Positions 16,710 through 23,667 of a stretch of DNA of 30,077 bases are shown piece by piece (the first letter of the stretch is position 1; every line of letters starts with the position of its first letter). Under the pieces are notes generated by a model, which saw only the letters and a program-made list of their open reading frames with translations, had not been told where the DNA came from and made no database searches. The DNA is from Candidatus Heimdallarchaeota archaeon (GTDB lineage Archaea > Asgardarchaeota > Heimdallarchaeia > Heimdallarchaeales > Heimdallarchaeaceae). A program made the translations under genes and the position numbers. The stretch is from positions 1 through 30,077 of the forward strand of contig JAUVXQ010000006.1 in assembly GCA_030603505.1 (NCBI GenBank). The letters are read 5' to 3'.

Positions 16710-17678
16710 CTATCTTTCCTCTTCAAACCACAGATTTATGGAATAATCTTCAATTAACGGATTCGAGAAGAGTTTTTCACTCATATCACTTAAATCCTTC
16801 AATAATTTGGAAGAAGGAGCAGTTAAACAGTTAACAAAAACATGTTTTCCCAATCTTACATTATCTATTTCTTGATAATTCATTCTATTTAATGACCTTA
16901 GAGTTACTTCACCAGCAGGATCTAATACAGTTTGTTTCAACTTGACAATAACCTGAGCTTTTGTTGATAAAGATAATTCAGGTAACTTTGACAATTTGGA
17001 TAATTTGTCGTAGACATCATTATAATGTTGAATAACATCACCCATGTCTTTTCGATAACGATCTTTATCCTTTACTTCACCAGTTTCTTTATCCCACAAC
17101 CGCATGGAATCCCCAGAAATTTCATCAGCAACAATAATCCGCCCATCATGAGTTCTCCCAAATTCTAGTTTAAAATCAACAAGTTGAAGTGAAATCATAT
17201 CAAAGAGTTCAACCAAAATATTGTTTACAGCTCTTGTTACTGCTTTCATAAGCATCGCCTCTTTTTTGGTCATCCATTCAAGTTGTATAGCAACTTCTTG
17301 AGTAACTAGAGGATCATGCAACTCATCATCTTTATAGAAGAACTCAATAACCGGTGGTAAAAGATCTAATCCTTTTGCCACTCCATATCTCCTACAAAAA
17401 CTACCTGCGGTAACATTTCTACAAACGACTTCAACCGGAATTATCTCAACTTTATCGCATATTAGCGTGTTATTATCTAGCATGGAATGATAATGAGTAT
17501 GAATACCATATTCGTTAAGAATCTCAAAAAGCTTTGCTGACATTCTACAATTAGCTTCTCCTTTTCCCTGAAGAATATCTTTCTTTTCTCCATCAAAAGC
17601 AGAAATAGAATCGCGAAAAATTAGCTTAACTTTGTTATTTTCATAAATCTGAACATCCTTTGCTTTTCCAGAATACAT
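16710..17678 (-). CDS. purCS: Fused SAICAR synthetase and PurS (PurC-PurS)
   Basis: A 322-residue single frame with two purine parts. Residues 1 to about 232 are SAICAR synthetase: YSGKAKDVQ (2-10), RDSISAFDG (22-30), VEVVCRNVTAGSF (82-94), DFKLEFGR (168-175) and DEISGDSMRLWD (185-196). Residues about 241-320 are PurS, the roughly 80-residue bridge subunit of FGAM synthase: VIVKLKQTVLDPAGEV, then RLGKHVFVNC and a C-terminal amphipathic helix plus strand. The PurS part would dimerise and bind PurL and PurQ, whose genes follow at once, tethering step 7 (PurC) to step 4. It is the first gene of the operon. The ATG at 17678 has AGAGG 12 bases upstream, rather distant. No separate purS exists in the window. 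Confidence 0.93.
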   Translation of the reverse strand: MYSGKAKDVQIYENNKVKLIFRDSISAFDGEKKDILQGKGEANCRMSAKLFEILNEYGIHTHYHSMLDNNTLICDKVEIIPVEVVCRNVTAGSFCRRYGVAKGLDLLPPVIEFFYKDDELHDPLVTQEVAIQLEWMTKKEAMLMKAVTRAVNNILVELFDMISLQLVDFKLEFGRTHDGRIIVADEISGDSMRLWDKETGEVKDKDRYRKDMGDVIQHYNDVYDKLSKLSKLPELSLSTKAQVIVKLKQTVLDPAGEVTLRSLNRMNYQEIDNVRLGKHVFVNCLTAPSSKLLKDLSDMSEKLFSNPLIEDYSINLWFEEER

Positions 17679-17694
17679 TATAGTGCGGAACCTC

Positions 17695-17712
17695 TTTGCA
17701 GTATATTGTAAA
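17695..17712. promoter_or_regulatory. Candidate operator 1, purCS-proximal palindrome
   Basis: The sequence TTTGCAGTATATTGTAAA lies 17 to 34 bases upstream of the purCS start codon. It is an imperfect palindrome (TTTGCA/TGTAAA arms, six-base spacer) and matches the second site at 17846 in 15 of 18 positions. Placed between the likely purCS TATA box and start codon, it would suit repression by blocking initiation. Confidence 0.6.
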
Positions 17713-17845
17713 TTCGAACTAAGTTTGCTCTAACCAATTGAAAAAAGTTTAATTAATAAAGTTTGCGAATACAACAATAAGAAAAGGTATTTTCAACTCA
17801 CGATGATTTGAAAACAATCACAGTTAAGAGGAGTAAAGAAAAGGG

Positions 17846-17863
17846 TTTGCAGTGTAATGCAAA
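17846..17863. promoter_or_regulatory. Candidate operator 2, perfect TTTGCA-N6-TGCAAA palindrome
   Basis: TTTGCAGTGTAATGCAAA has perfect six-base inverted arms. It shares 15 of 18 bases with operator 1 and the same spacer length. It lies just upstream of a plus-strand T-rich TATA-like element near 17870, so it may control the regulator gene, or cooperate with operator 1, 151 bases away (about 14 helical turns), by looping. Confidence 0.6.
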
Positions 17864-18008
17864 TCATCACGTTTTATTTTTGATTCAGTAGCGAAAAATA
17901 GTGATAAAAGAAGCAACAAGAAAGTATTATCATAGTTACTTAAATTTTCATTAAAAGAATGATGTTGGGACATACCAAAATTTTTTACTGAAGCTTCATA
18001 ATGAATGT

Positions 18009-18776
18009 ATGATGACTGTAGACAGCTATGTGGATTCCCAAGAAAAGTTAATGACAATTAATCTTTTACAAATAGCATTCAAACGTTTTGAAACTTTAGA
18101 GATGTTTAGAAATTACCTGTTGAAAAAAGATGTTGAGGTTTCGATAGCGAACTTATCACGGTATATAAATGGTAAAGCTTTACCAAAATCGAAGTTAAAA
18201 GAAAAACTTCTAAATGTGCTCATTCAAAATAAAGACTTAGGCTTAACAATTCCAACATTAATTAACAAACGCATTACAATTATAACAAATGACTCTGAAG
18301 ATATTTCTGTTAATAATAGTCATTTGTTAAATGATTCAAAGAGTCTTACTACAATATTGTTTATTGCATTACGCAAAGGAATCATAAGAAGAGATGTTGA
18401 TAAAGTTATCACAGCTGAAGTAGATGGAATTCCCATTGGTATGATTTTAGGTCAACTCTTGAATGTTGATTGCGTTTATGCAAGGAAGAAAAAACTTGTA
18501 GGAACAACAAAAGTTCATTATGAAGATGTGCATTCACATGGTTCAGGAAGAATGGACACGCTATATTTACCTGATAAATTCATTAGAAACGGTGAAAAAG
18601 TGATAATAGTCGATGACGTTATACGCTCTGGATCAACACAAAGAGCGTTAATAAGCTTGGTAAGAAGATCAGGAGGAATCCCAAACCAGATAATGACATT
18701 AATAGGAATCGGTGACCATTGGAAAGAGATTACAACACTTGATTCGATACCATTTAGATCATTAATAATTCTCTGA
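18009..18776 (+). CDS. HTH-phosphoribosyltransferase-domain transcriptional regulator, putative purine repressor
   Basis: A 255-residue protein with two parts. The N-terminal part (about 28-75) contains a predicted helix-turn-helix, with S-I-A-N-L-S-R-Y-I-N-G-K as the XRE-like recognition region. The C-terminal part (about 110-250) is a type I phosphoribosyltransferase fold with ITAEVDGIPIG (134-144) and an intact PRPP motif VIIVDDVIRSGST (198-210). This architecture resembles archaeal GfcR/PyrE-like regulators and, by analogy, PurR of Gram-positive bacteria, which sense PRPP or nucleotides. It is divergent from the purine operon and flanks two matching palindromes, so regulation of that operon is a strong inference. 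Adjacent ATGs at 18009 and 18012, or one at 18051, could be the start; none has a clear Shine-Dalgarno site. A true salvage PRTase role is the main alternative. Confidence 0.83.
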   Translation: MMTVDSYVDSQEKLMTINLLQIAFKRFETLEMFRNYLLKKDVEVSIANLSRYINGKALPKSKLKEKLLNVLIQNKDLGLTIPTLINKRITIITNDSEDISVNNSHLLNDSKSLTTILFIALRKGIIRRDVDKVITAEVDGIPIGMILGQLLNVDCVYARKKKLVGTTKVHYEDVHSHGSGRMDTLYLPDKFIRNGEKVIIVDDVIRSGSTQRALISLVRRSGGIPNQIMTLIGIGDHWKEITTLDSIPFRSLIIL

Positions 18777-18835
18777 AATCAATTTTCCAAGAAATTATCC
18801 AAACCTTTTTTAAAAATCGCAAACATTACTTAATT

Positions 18836-19735
18836 ATGCCATATGATAGGATGACAAAAAACTTGCACCAAAGTATTTTTGCGTTAATTATTGGTGCAGG
18901 ATTTAGTTCACTGTTAATCGCATTTTTTGGAATAGAATCGCTGATTTTTGTAATTTTTGAAGTTCCTTTAGCGTTCTTAATAGCTTTAATAACTATAACA
19001 GAGTGTATCTATTCGTACAATGAAGAGGTCTCTATGCAAACAACGTTCAATATGATTGGACCTTTGTTAAAGTCGATTTTAATTTCAATTCCTGTCGTTC
19101 TGATGTACTCAGCTATTATCTTAATATTAGATAAAACCGTCACCAAATTCCATGATGCAATACAACCTCTTTTTGATCAGACAATTCAAAGTTTAGGAAC
19201 AATTGCAGCTATCCCTATCATATGCTTTTTACCCGTCCTACTGATGAATTTTGCTATGCCTTTGTTTCTATATTTCTATGGAAGCATCCACGTCTTATTC
19301 TGGGGAAGAAAAGCAAGAGCTGATAAAAAAAGAGCGAAAGATGAAATAGCAGGCGATGTAAAGGAAAAAGAGTATCAAGATAAAGTAGATGAAGTCATCG
19401 CTAAATTTGAAGATGATGCAACAACGTTGCACCAATACCTTCTGGAATTACAAGCTTTTGATTCACTAATTGAACAAATAGAAGATCATGTATCATACAA
19501 AGGGATGGCAAGTAGACTAGTAATGATGAAAGATTATGTCATTTCTCTAGCAGAAGTTCCTGAAGAAAAAATATACAAAACGATTTTAAAAGAAGATGAA
19601 GTTAAAGAGAAAGCTGAAGCAGTAGAGATGCAAAGTAAGACAGTTATAGACATCGTTGAGAAAAACATGAAAAAATTGTCCGTTGAAAAAGGACAGTTTG
19701 AGAAAGAACCAGAAGAAGAAAGCGAAGAATATTAG
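18836..19735 (+). CDS. Unrecognised membrane protein with charged C-terminal helical domain
   Basis: This 299-residue protein is not one I recognise. The N-terminal half has about four hydrophobic segments (near residues 13-31, 34-55, 77-97 and 120-155). The C-terminal half, from about 157, begins with a positive cluster (R-K-A-R-A-D-K-K-R-A-K) and continues as a Lys/Glu-rich, likely coiled-coil soluble domain ending in an acidic Glu tail. The positive cluster after the last membrane segment suggests a cytoplasmic C-terminus. A TATA-like TTTTTTAAAAA stands about 25 bases upstream of the ATG, which implies a leaderless or near-leaderless transcript. It follows the regulator by 59 bases on the same strand, without any sign of shared function, and is convergent with the disulfide oxidoreductase gene. 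Confidence 0.65.
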   Translation: MPYDRMTKNLHQSIFALIIGAGFSSLLIAFFGIESLIFVIFEVPLAFLIALITITECIYSYNEEVSMQTTFNMIGPLLKSILISIPVVLMYSAIILILDKTVTKFHDAIQPLFDQTIQSLGTIAAIPIICFLPVLLMNFAMPLFLYFYGSIHVLFWGRKARADKKRAKDEIAGDVKEKEYQDKVDEVIAKFEDDATTLHQYLLELQAFDSLIEQIEDHVSYKGMASRLVMMKDYVISLAEVPEEKIYKTILKEDEVKEKAEAVEMQSKTVIDIVEKNMKKLSVEKGQFEKEPEEESEEY

Positions 19736-19771
19736 ATAAGAAAGTAAAAAGAAAGGATAGAAAAAGGAAGT

Positions 19772-20431
19772 CTAGTTTTTATTAAAAGCTTCCATTACTT
19801 TTGCAACAAATATATCTTCTGGAACGCCACCTTCAAAGGTAACCTTCCCATCGTCAACGACGGTTTTGGGAACACCCATGACATTGAATTTTTGAGATAA
19901 AGCTGAGAATTCAGTAGCTTCAACCATCTCACCAACAACATTGGGGTTAGCCATAGCAATCTTATGAGCTGAACGAACAGCTACTGGACAGTAAGGGCAA
20001 GTTGGTGTAACAAACACTTTAATATTCATTGGTCGATTTATTTTCGCTATTTTTTCTAAGTTCTCTTTCTTTAGGGATATTTTACCTGTAGATATGTCTA
20101 GTATATCTTCTACGATTGTACCAAATTCATATCCTGAAGGTATACCAGTAAACAGTACTTTTCCTTTGGCTTCTCCTTCTATGAAAGTAGAAGGATAATA
20201 CTTTACATCGTATTCCTCAATCTCTGGAGGATTATCTGCCTTTAAGAATTCAATAATTTCAATTTTATCTTTAGGAGCTAATTCTTTTAACATTTCAAGA
20301 ATAGCCTTTGTTTCATGACAAGTCAAACACTTTTCTTTATCAATAAACAGTTTAATTGTTACTGTCTTATCCATATGTTGAAAAATTTCTCGCACTTGTC
20401 TTTGAACATTCTCGTCTACATTAACACTCAT
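19772..20431 (-). CDS. Protein disulfide oxidoreductase with two thioredoxin folds (PDO/glutaredoxin-like)
   Basis: This 219-residue protein has the two-thioredoxin-fold layout of archaeal PDO enzymes. The first unit has Cys35-Leu-Thr-Cys38 with a cis-Pro region KYYPSTF (Pro80). The second has Cys145-Pro-Tyr-Cys148, the glutaredoxin-like active site, with GVPKTVV (Pro188). There is no signal peptide, so it acts in the cytoplasm on protein disulfides, possibly with a thioredoxin-reductase-like flavoprotein; the one at 25722 is not clearly its partner. The N-terminal CLTC is less typical than the CPYC of the second unit, the more likely reductive site. The ATG follows AGGTGA, and a TATA-like TTTAAATTAAAG lies at 20475-20486, so it has its own promoter after the parvulin gene. 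Confidence 0.9.
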   Translation of the reverse strand: MSVNVDENVQRQVREIFQHMDKTVTIKLFIDKEKCLTCHETKAILEMLKELAPKDKIEIIEFLKADNPPEIEEYDVKYYPSTFIEGEAKGKVLFTGIPSGYEFGTIVEDILDISTGKISLKKENLEKIAKINRPMNIKVFVTPTCPYCPVAVRSAHKIAMANPNVVGEMVEATEFSALSQKFNVMGVPKTVVDDGKVTFEGGVPEDIFVAKVMEAFNKN

Positions 20432-20474
20432 TATATTTCACCTATGTGCGGTTACTATACACACATGGATTTTC

Positions 20475-20520
20475 TTTAATTTAAACATTGTGCACTAGCA
20501 AAAAAGAGAAAAAAAAGAGG
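20475..20520 (-). promoter_or_regulatory. Parvulin terminator-like U tracts and promoter of the disulfide oxidoreductase gene
   Basis: On the minus strand, directly after the parvulin stop, two T-rich runs (about 20500-20518) resemble archaeal oligo-T termination signals. They are followed by TTTAAATTAAAG (20475-20486), a TATA-like box 44-55 bases before the oxidoreductase start. This suggests separate transcription of the two neighbours. Confidence 0.45.
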
Positions 20521-20793
20521 TTAACCTGTTCGTTTTATAATATGATAACCAAACTCTGTTTTAACTGTTCCCGACATTTCCCCTTTAGCCAAGGAGAAAG
20601 CTGCTTTCTCGAATTCTTTTACCATTTTTCCTCTTGTAAAGAAGCCTAAACTTCCACCCTTTTTACCTGAAGGACACAAAGAATATTTTTTTGCTAATTC
20701 TGCAAAGTCTGCTCCTTTTTCCATTTCTTTCAGAATATTATCTGCTTCTGATTTTTTTTTCACCAGTATATGACTTGCCTTAACTTTTGACAT
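20521..20793 (-). CDS. Parvulin-type peptidyl-prolyl cis-trans isomerase
   Basis: A 90-residue single-domain parvulin, the size of E. coli PpiC. It shows KASHILVK at the N-terminus (the conserved His8), [21 protein letters not shown], then [18 protein letters not shown], and closes with [10 protein letters not shown] holding the second conserved His. It has no signal peptide and should be cytoplasmic, speeding prolyl isomerisation in protein folding. It lies 21 bases after the ATP-grasp gene with an AGTGA Shine-Dalgarno-like site, apparently the last gene of the urocanase operon, although its job there is not obvious. Confidence 0.92.
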   Translation of the reverse strand: MSKVKASHILVKKKSEADNILKEMEKGADFAELAKKYSLCPSGKKGGSLGFFTRGKMVKEFEKAAFSLAKGEMSGTVKTEFGYHIIKRTG

Positions 20794-20814
20794 TTTTTTT
20801 CACTTCCATTTCCT

Positions 20815-21510
20815 TTATTCTAGAATTATTCTTGCATCTATTGTTATAAGTCCTTTTTCTGTTGCAACAACAGGATTAAGATCCATTTCTTTTATTATTG
20901 GGTTTTCTTCTACTAGTTTTGAGATTTTTAGCATTAGGTTAGTCAGTTCTTCCGTTTTTACTTGAGGAAGGCCTCTAAAACCTTCAAAGATTTTTTTCCC
21001 TTTAATTTCACTCATCATTTCTTTTACATCTTCTTTTGTTATAGGTATCAATCTAAATGTTACATCTTTGTAAATCTCAGTAAATATTCCCCCGATTCCT
21101 AGAACAATCATTTTTCCAAATTGAGTGTCAGTCATACTTCCTATAAGTATTTCTGTCCCTTTGACCATTTCTTCAATGCTGACACCGTCAATTTTTGCGG
21201 TTGGATAATGTTTTTTGATGTTGATCATCATATCTTCATAAGATTTCTTGAGCTCTTCATCGGATTTTATTCCTATCTTCACACCACCAGCATCCGACTT
21301 ATGGATTACATCTTCAGAAATAATTTTCAATGCGATAGGATATCCCACTTCTTTCGCTTTTTCTATGGTTTCTTCAGCATTCGTTGCTAGAGCCATTTTA
21401 TTCAAGGGTAAACCTACCAAATCGATTATTTTGCGAGATTCTTCGTAGGTTAGAACTTCTCTTCCTTGGTCTTTTATTTCTTCTAGCAGTTTTTTTATTT
21501 CGACGCTCAT
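20815..21510 (-). CDS. ADP-forming acyl-CoA synthetase, ATP-grasp beta subunit
   Basis: About 231 residues of the ATP-grasp_5 type found as the beta subunit of ADP-forming acetyl-CoA synthetases (AcdB). Visible family features are ALKIISEDVIHKSDAGGV with the conserved His, EEMVKGTEILIGSMTD, FGKMIVLGIGGIFTEIYKD and the C-terminal MDLNPVVATEKG. The enzyme makes ATP and an acid from an acyl-CoA, ADP and phosphate, and needs an alpha subunit not found in this window. In-frame GTG (21525) and ATG (21519) codons lie upstream; ATG 21510 gives the usual short N-terminus. It follows urocanase closely, suggesting, as inference, energy recovery during amino-acid breakdown. Confidence 0.88.
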   Translation of the reverse strand: MSVEIKKLLEEIKDQGREVLTYEESRKIIDLVGLPLNKMALATNAEETIEKAKEVGYPIALKIISEDVIHKSDAGGVKIGIKSDEELKKSYEDMMINIKKHYPTAKIDGVSIEEMVKGTEILIGSMTDTQFGKMIVLGIGGIFTEIYKDVTFRLIPITKEDVKEMMSEIKGKKIFEGFRGLPQVKTEELTNLMLKISKLVEENPIIKEMDLNPVVATEKGLITIDARIILE

Positions 21511-21546
21511 TGTTCTCATTCTCACAGTTTTTCTATGTTAATTTTA

Positions 21547-23436
21547 TCACATCAAATCCATTTCATATTTTTTCAGTGGTTGGAAGAGTTCAACACCAGT
21601 TCGTTCCTTAACTAATTCAATTATATGTTGGTAAAGTTTCCTATAATCAAATTCCTTTGTGTTATTCTTTCCAGGTATCACAAGACCATGTTTCTTGCCA
21701 ACCTCTATTGCTTTTTCGTAACCAGCTGCAGAAAGGCGTAAAATTGCACTTAAAGGATCCCAAGTAAGAACCCGGAAGAGTTTCTCTTGGGAAATATGTG
21801 TCCCATCAGCAAGTATAACTTGTCCAGCATGAAGACTATAACCTACACCTACTCCACCACCGCCATGATAACTTACCCATGTTGCACCGGAAAGAGCATT
21901 CCCTAGAAGGTTAATCACTGGATAGTCACCTATTGCATCACTCCCATCTTTCATTCCTTCTGTTTCCCTATTAGGAGAAGCAACAGATCCGCCATCTAGA
22001 TGATCTCTTCCGATTACAACTGGAGCTTTGAGTATCCCATCCGTCACCAGTTTATTCATTAGCATGCCGAAAGCTGCACGTCCAATGAACCCTGCCCAGA
22101 AAACTCTAGCAGGAAGACCTTTCTCAAACGGTATAAATTTATCAGCTAACTCTAACCAATTAACAAGTTGTTCATCATCATAGAATAATTTCTTTGCATA
22201 TTTGTCTGTAGTCCTTATATCTGAGGGGTCATTACTTAATGCCATCCACCGAAACGGTCCCTTTCCTTCGCAGAATAATGGTCTAACATATTCCAAAACA
22301 AATCCTGAATAGTTGAAAGCATCTTTTACTCCAAGCTCATATGCTTGTTGTCTAATATTATTACCATAATCAAATGTTTCTGCTCCTCTTTTATGAAGTT
22401 CTGTCATAAGACTAACATGTTTGACTACTGTTTTTCTAGATTTTTCTAGATACTGTTCAGGGCTTTCAGTTCTTAGAATATCAGCTTCATCGTAAGTTAA
22501 ACCAGCAGGATAATAACCATTGAGAAGATCATGTGCGGAGGTTTGATCTGTAAGAACATGAGGAGTGATACTATTTTCAATAAGATAGCTTAGAAGATCT
22601 ACAGCATTACAAAGCACCCCAATGGAAATACTTTCATCTTTTTCAGCTGCTTCTTTTGCTATTTTTACAGCTTCTTCTATTGAATCTGTTTTATAATCCA
22701 AGTATGGTACTCCTTGATCTCTACCTGTATTGTACATACGATCAATAAGAGTGGTGTTAACTTCTGCTATTAAGCCAATTTTACCACACATTTTAATTGA
22801 TAAAGGTTGAGCACCGCTCATCAATCCCAATCCAGCACTAACAATTAGTTTCTTTTCTAAATTTGAAAGCTTTTGGTAAGTAATCTTTTCTTCTGATACT
22901 TTGATTGCTGCAGCGATTGTTTCATAAGTTCCTTGAATAATTCCTTGCAAACCTATAAAAATGAAAGACCCAGCTGTCATTTGTCCATACACAGACAAAC
23001 CAGCAGCAACAAATTCCTCAAAATTTGGTGTCCAATGTGGTACAACAACACTATTAGTTATCACACATCGGGGAGCCCACCGAGTTGTCTGCATTTTACC
23101 ATAAGGAACGCCAGATTGCAAGAAGAGGGTTTCATTTGGTTCAAGAGTTTTTAGAAGATCAATTGTTTCAAAAAAGGATTTCCAATCTCTTGCTACTTTT
23201 CCAGAACCACCATAAATGTATAGAGTTTTCCAATCTCTACCATTATGAAGATTCGAAATCATTGCCCTAATGATAGCTTCTGTCTCCCAACCTGCTTTTG
23301 TTGAGGGTTTTAAAGCTTCATCACCTTTTGGAAGAGTTGGAATAGTTTCTGGTACTTTATCCATTCTTAATCTTTCTTCCTCTATTAAGCGGCATTTACC
23401 ATCCATAATCTCTTCCATTTTATTACGGTAATCCAT
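21547..23436 (-). CDS. hutU: Urocanate hydratase, long form
   Basis: This 629-residue protein is a urocanase, which hydrates urocanate to imidazolonepropionate with bound NAD in histidine breakdown. NAD-site and core features are plain: IYGGSGKVARDW (74-85), QTTRWAPRCVITN, GKGPFRWMALSNDPSDI (391-407), IGRDHLDGGSVASPNRETE (475-493), MKDGSDAIGDYP and HGGGGVGVGYSLHAGQV (524-540). It is longer than the bacterial enzyme of about 555 residues, with insertions such as 595-625, and is closer in length to the long form known from animals. The PROSITE-type motif GLPARICW, whose Cys is the active-site residue in Pseudomonas, reads GLPARVFW (440-447), with Phe446 for Cys. The start ATG follows AGGCGAT and a TATA-like TTTAAATTAG (23459-23468). 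No hutH or hutI is in the window. Confidence 0.92.
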   Translation of the reverse strand: MDYRNKMEEIMDGKCRLIEEERLRMDKVPETIPTLPKGDEALKPSTKAGWETEAIIRAMISNLHNGRDWKTLYIYGGSGKVARDWKSFFETIDLLKTLEPNETLFLQSGVPYGKMQTTRWAPRCVITNSVVVPHWTPNFEEFVAAGLSVYGQMTAGSFIFIGLQGIIQGTYETIAAAIKVSEEKITYQKLSNLEKKLIVSAGLGLMSGAQPLSIKMCGKIGLIAEVNTTLIDRMYNTGRDQGVPYLDYKTDSIEEAVKIAKEAAEKDESISIGVLCNAVDLLSYLIENSITPHVLTDQTSAHDLLNGYYPAGLTYDEADILRTESPEQYLEKSRKTVVKHVSLMTELHKRGAETFDYGNNIRQQAYELGVKDAFNYSGFVLEYVRPLFCEGKGPFRWMALSNDPSDIRTTDKYAKKLFYDDEQLVNWLELADKFIPFEKGLPARVFWAGFIGRAAFGMLMNKLVTDGILKAPVVIGRDHLDGGSVASPNRETEGMKDGSDAIGDYPVINLLGNALSGATWVSYHGGGGVGVGYSLHAGQVILADGTHISQEKLFRVLTWDPLSAILRLSAAGYEKAIEVGKKHGLVIPGKNNTKEFDYRKLYQHIIELVKERTGVELFQPLKKYEMDLM

Positions 23437-23620
23437 AAAATCGCCTATTTTTAACTTCTAATTTAAACAGAAATTAAGTCATCAAAAAGTTTACTCTTGG
23501 GAAGATGCCTAATACATAGATAAGGAAAAACAATAATTTGTGGCTGTAAAAAGATTAAAAGATATCACTTCAATTCTGTTTTCAGTGGAAAAAGAAACTA
23601 AAGTCTAAATCAAAGTAAAA

Positions 23621-23648
23621 AGCATGTTTAGGAAAACAATTCCTAAAC
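23621..23648 (-). terminator. Hairpin terminator downstream of the PH-domain membrane gene
   Basis: On the minus strand GTTTAGGAA and TTCCTAAAC form a perfect 9-base stem with a 5-base loop, beginning 20 bases after the gene's stop and followed shortly by ATGCTTTTTAC, which contains a T5 run. This resembles an intrinsic terminator. The rest of 23437-23667 holds only the urocanase promoter and AT-rich sequence without a visible gene. Confidence 0.55.
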
Positions 23649-23667
23649 TCTAAATTCTAATCATCCT

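Larger units (their letters stand above)
17679..18008. promoter_or_regulatory. Divergent regulatory region between the purine operon and its putative regulator
   Basis: This 330-base gap holds no convincing gene; a 77-codon minus-strand frame crossing it overlaps the regulator start and has no family features. It contains two matching 18-base palindromes (17695-17712 and 17846-17863). On the minus strand TTTATTAATTAAAC (about 17748-17761) is a TATA-like box some 75 bases before purCS. On the plus strand T-rich TATA-like elements lie near 17868-17880 and 17938-17949, ahead of the regulator. Box choice is tentative. Confidence 0.55.

Noticed and set aside
16706..16726. Upstream TTG start for purQ giving a longer overlap with purCS
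   Set aside because: The extra residues (M-K-R-K-D-S-K) are not family-like, and the internal ATG gives the conserved MKIGI start with a Shine-Dalgarno site.
17824..18057. A 77-codon minus-strand reading frame in the pur regulatory gap
   Set aside because: It overlaps the regulator start, has no Shine-Dalgarno site or family features, and covers a candidate operator.
20443..20465. ATGTG/CACAT inverted repeat in the leader of the disulfide oxidoreductase gene
   Set aside because: Only five-base arms with a long spacer, no second copy; too weak to call an operator.
22429..22452. Tandem TTTTTCTAGA copies in urocanase
   Set aside because: Only two short copies within coding sequence that reads as normal protein; likely chance.
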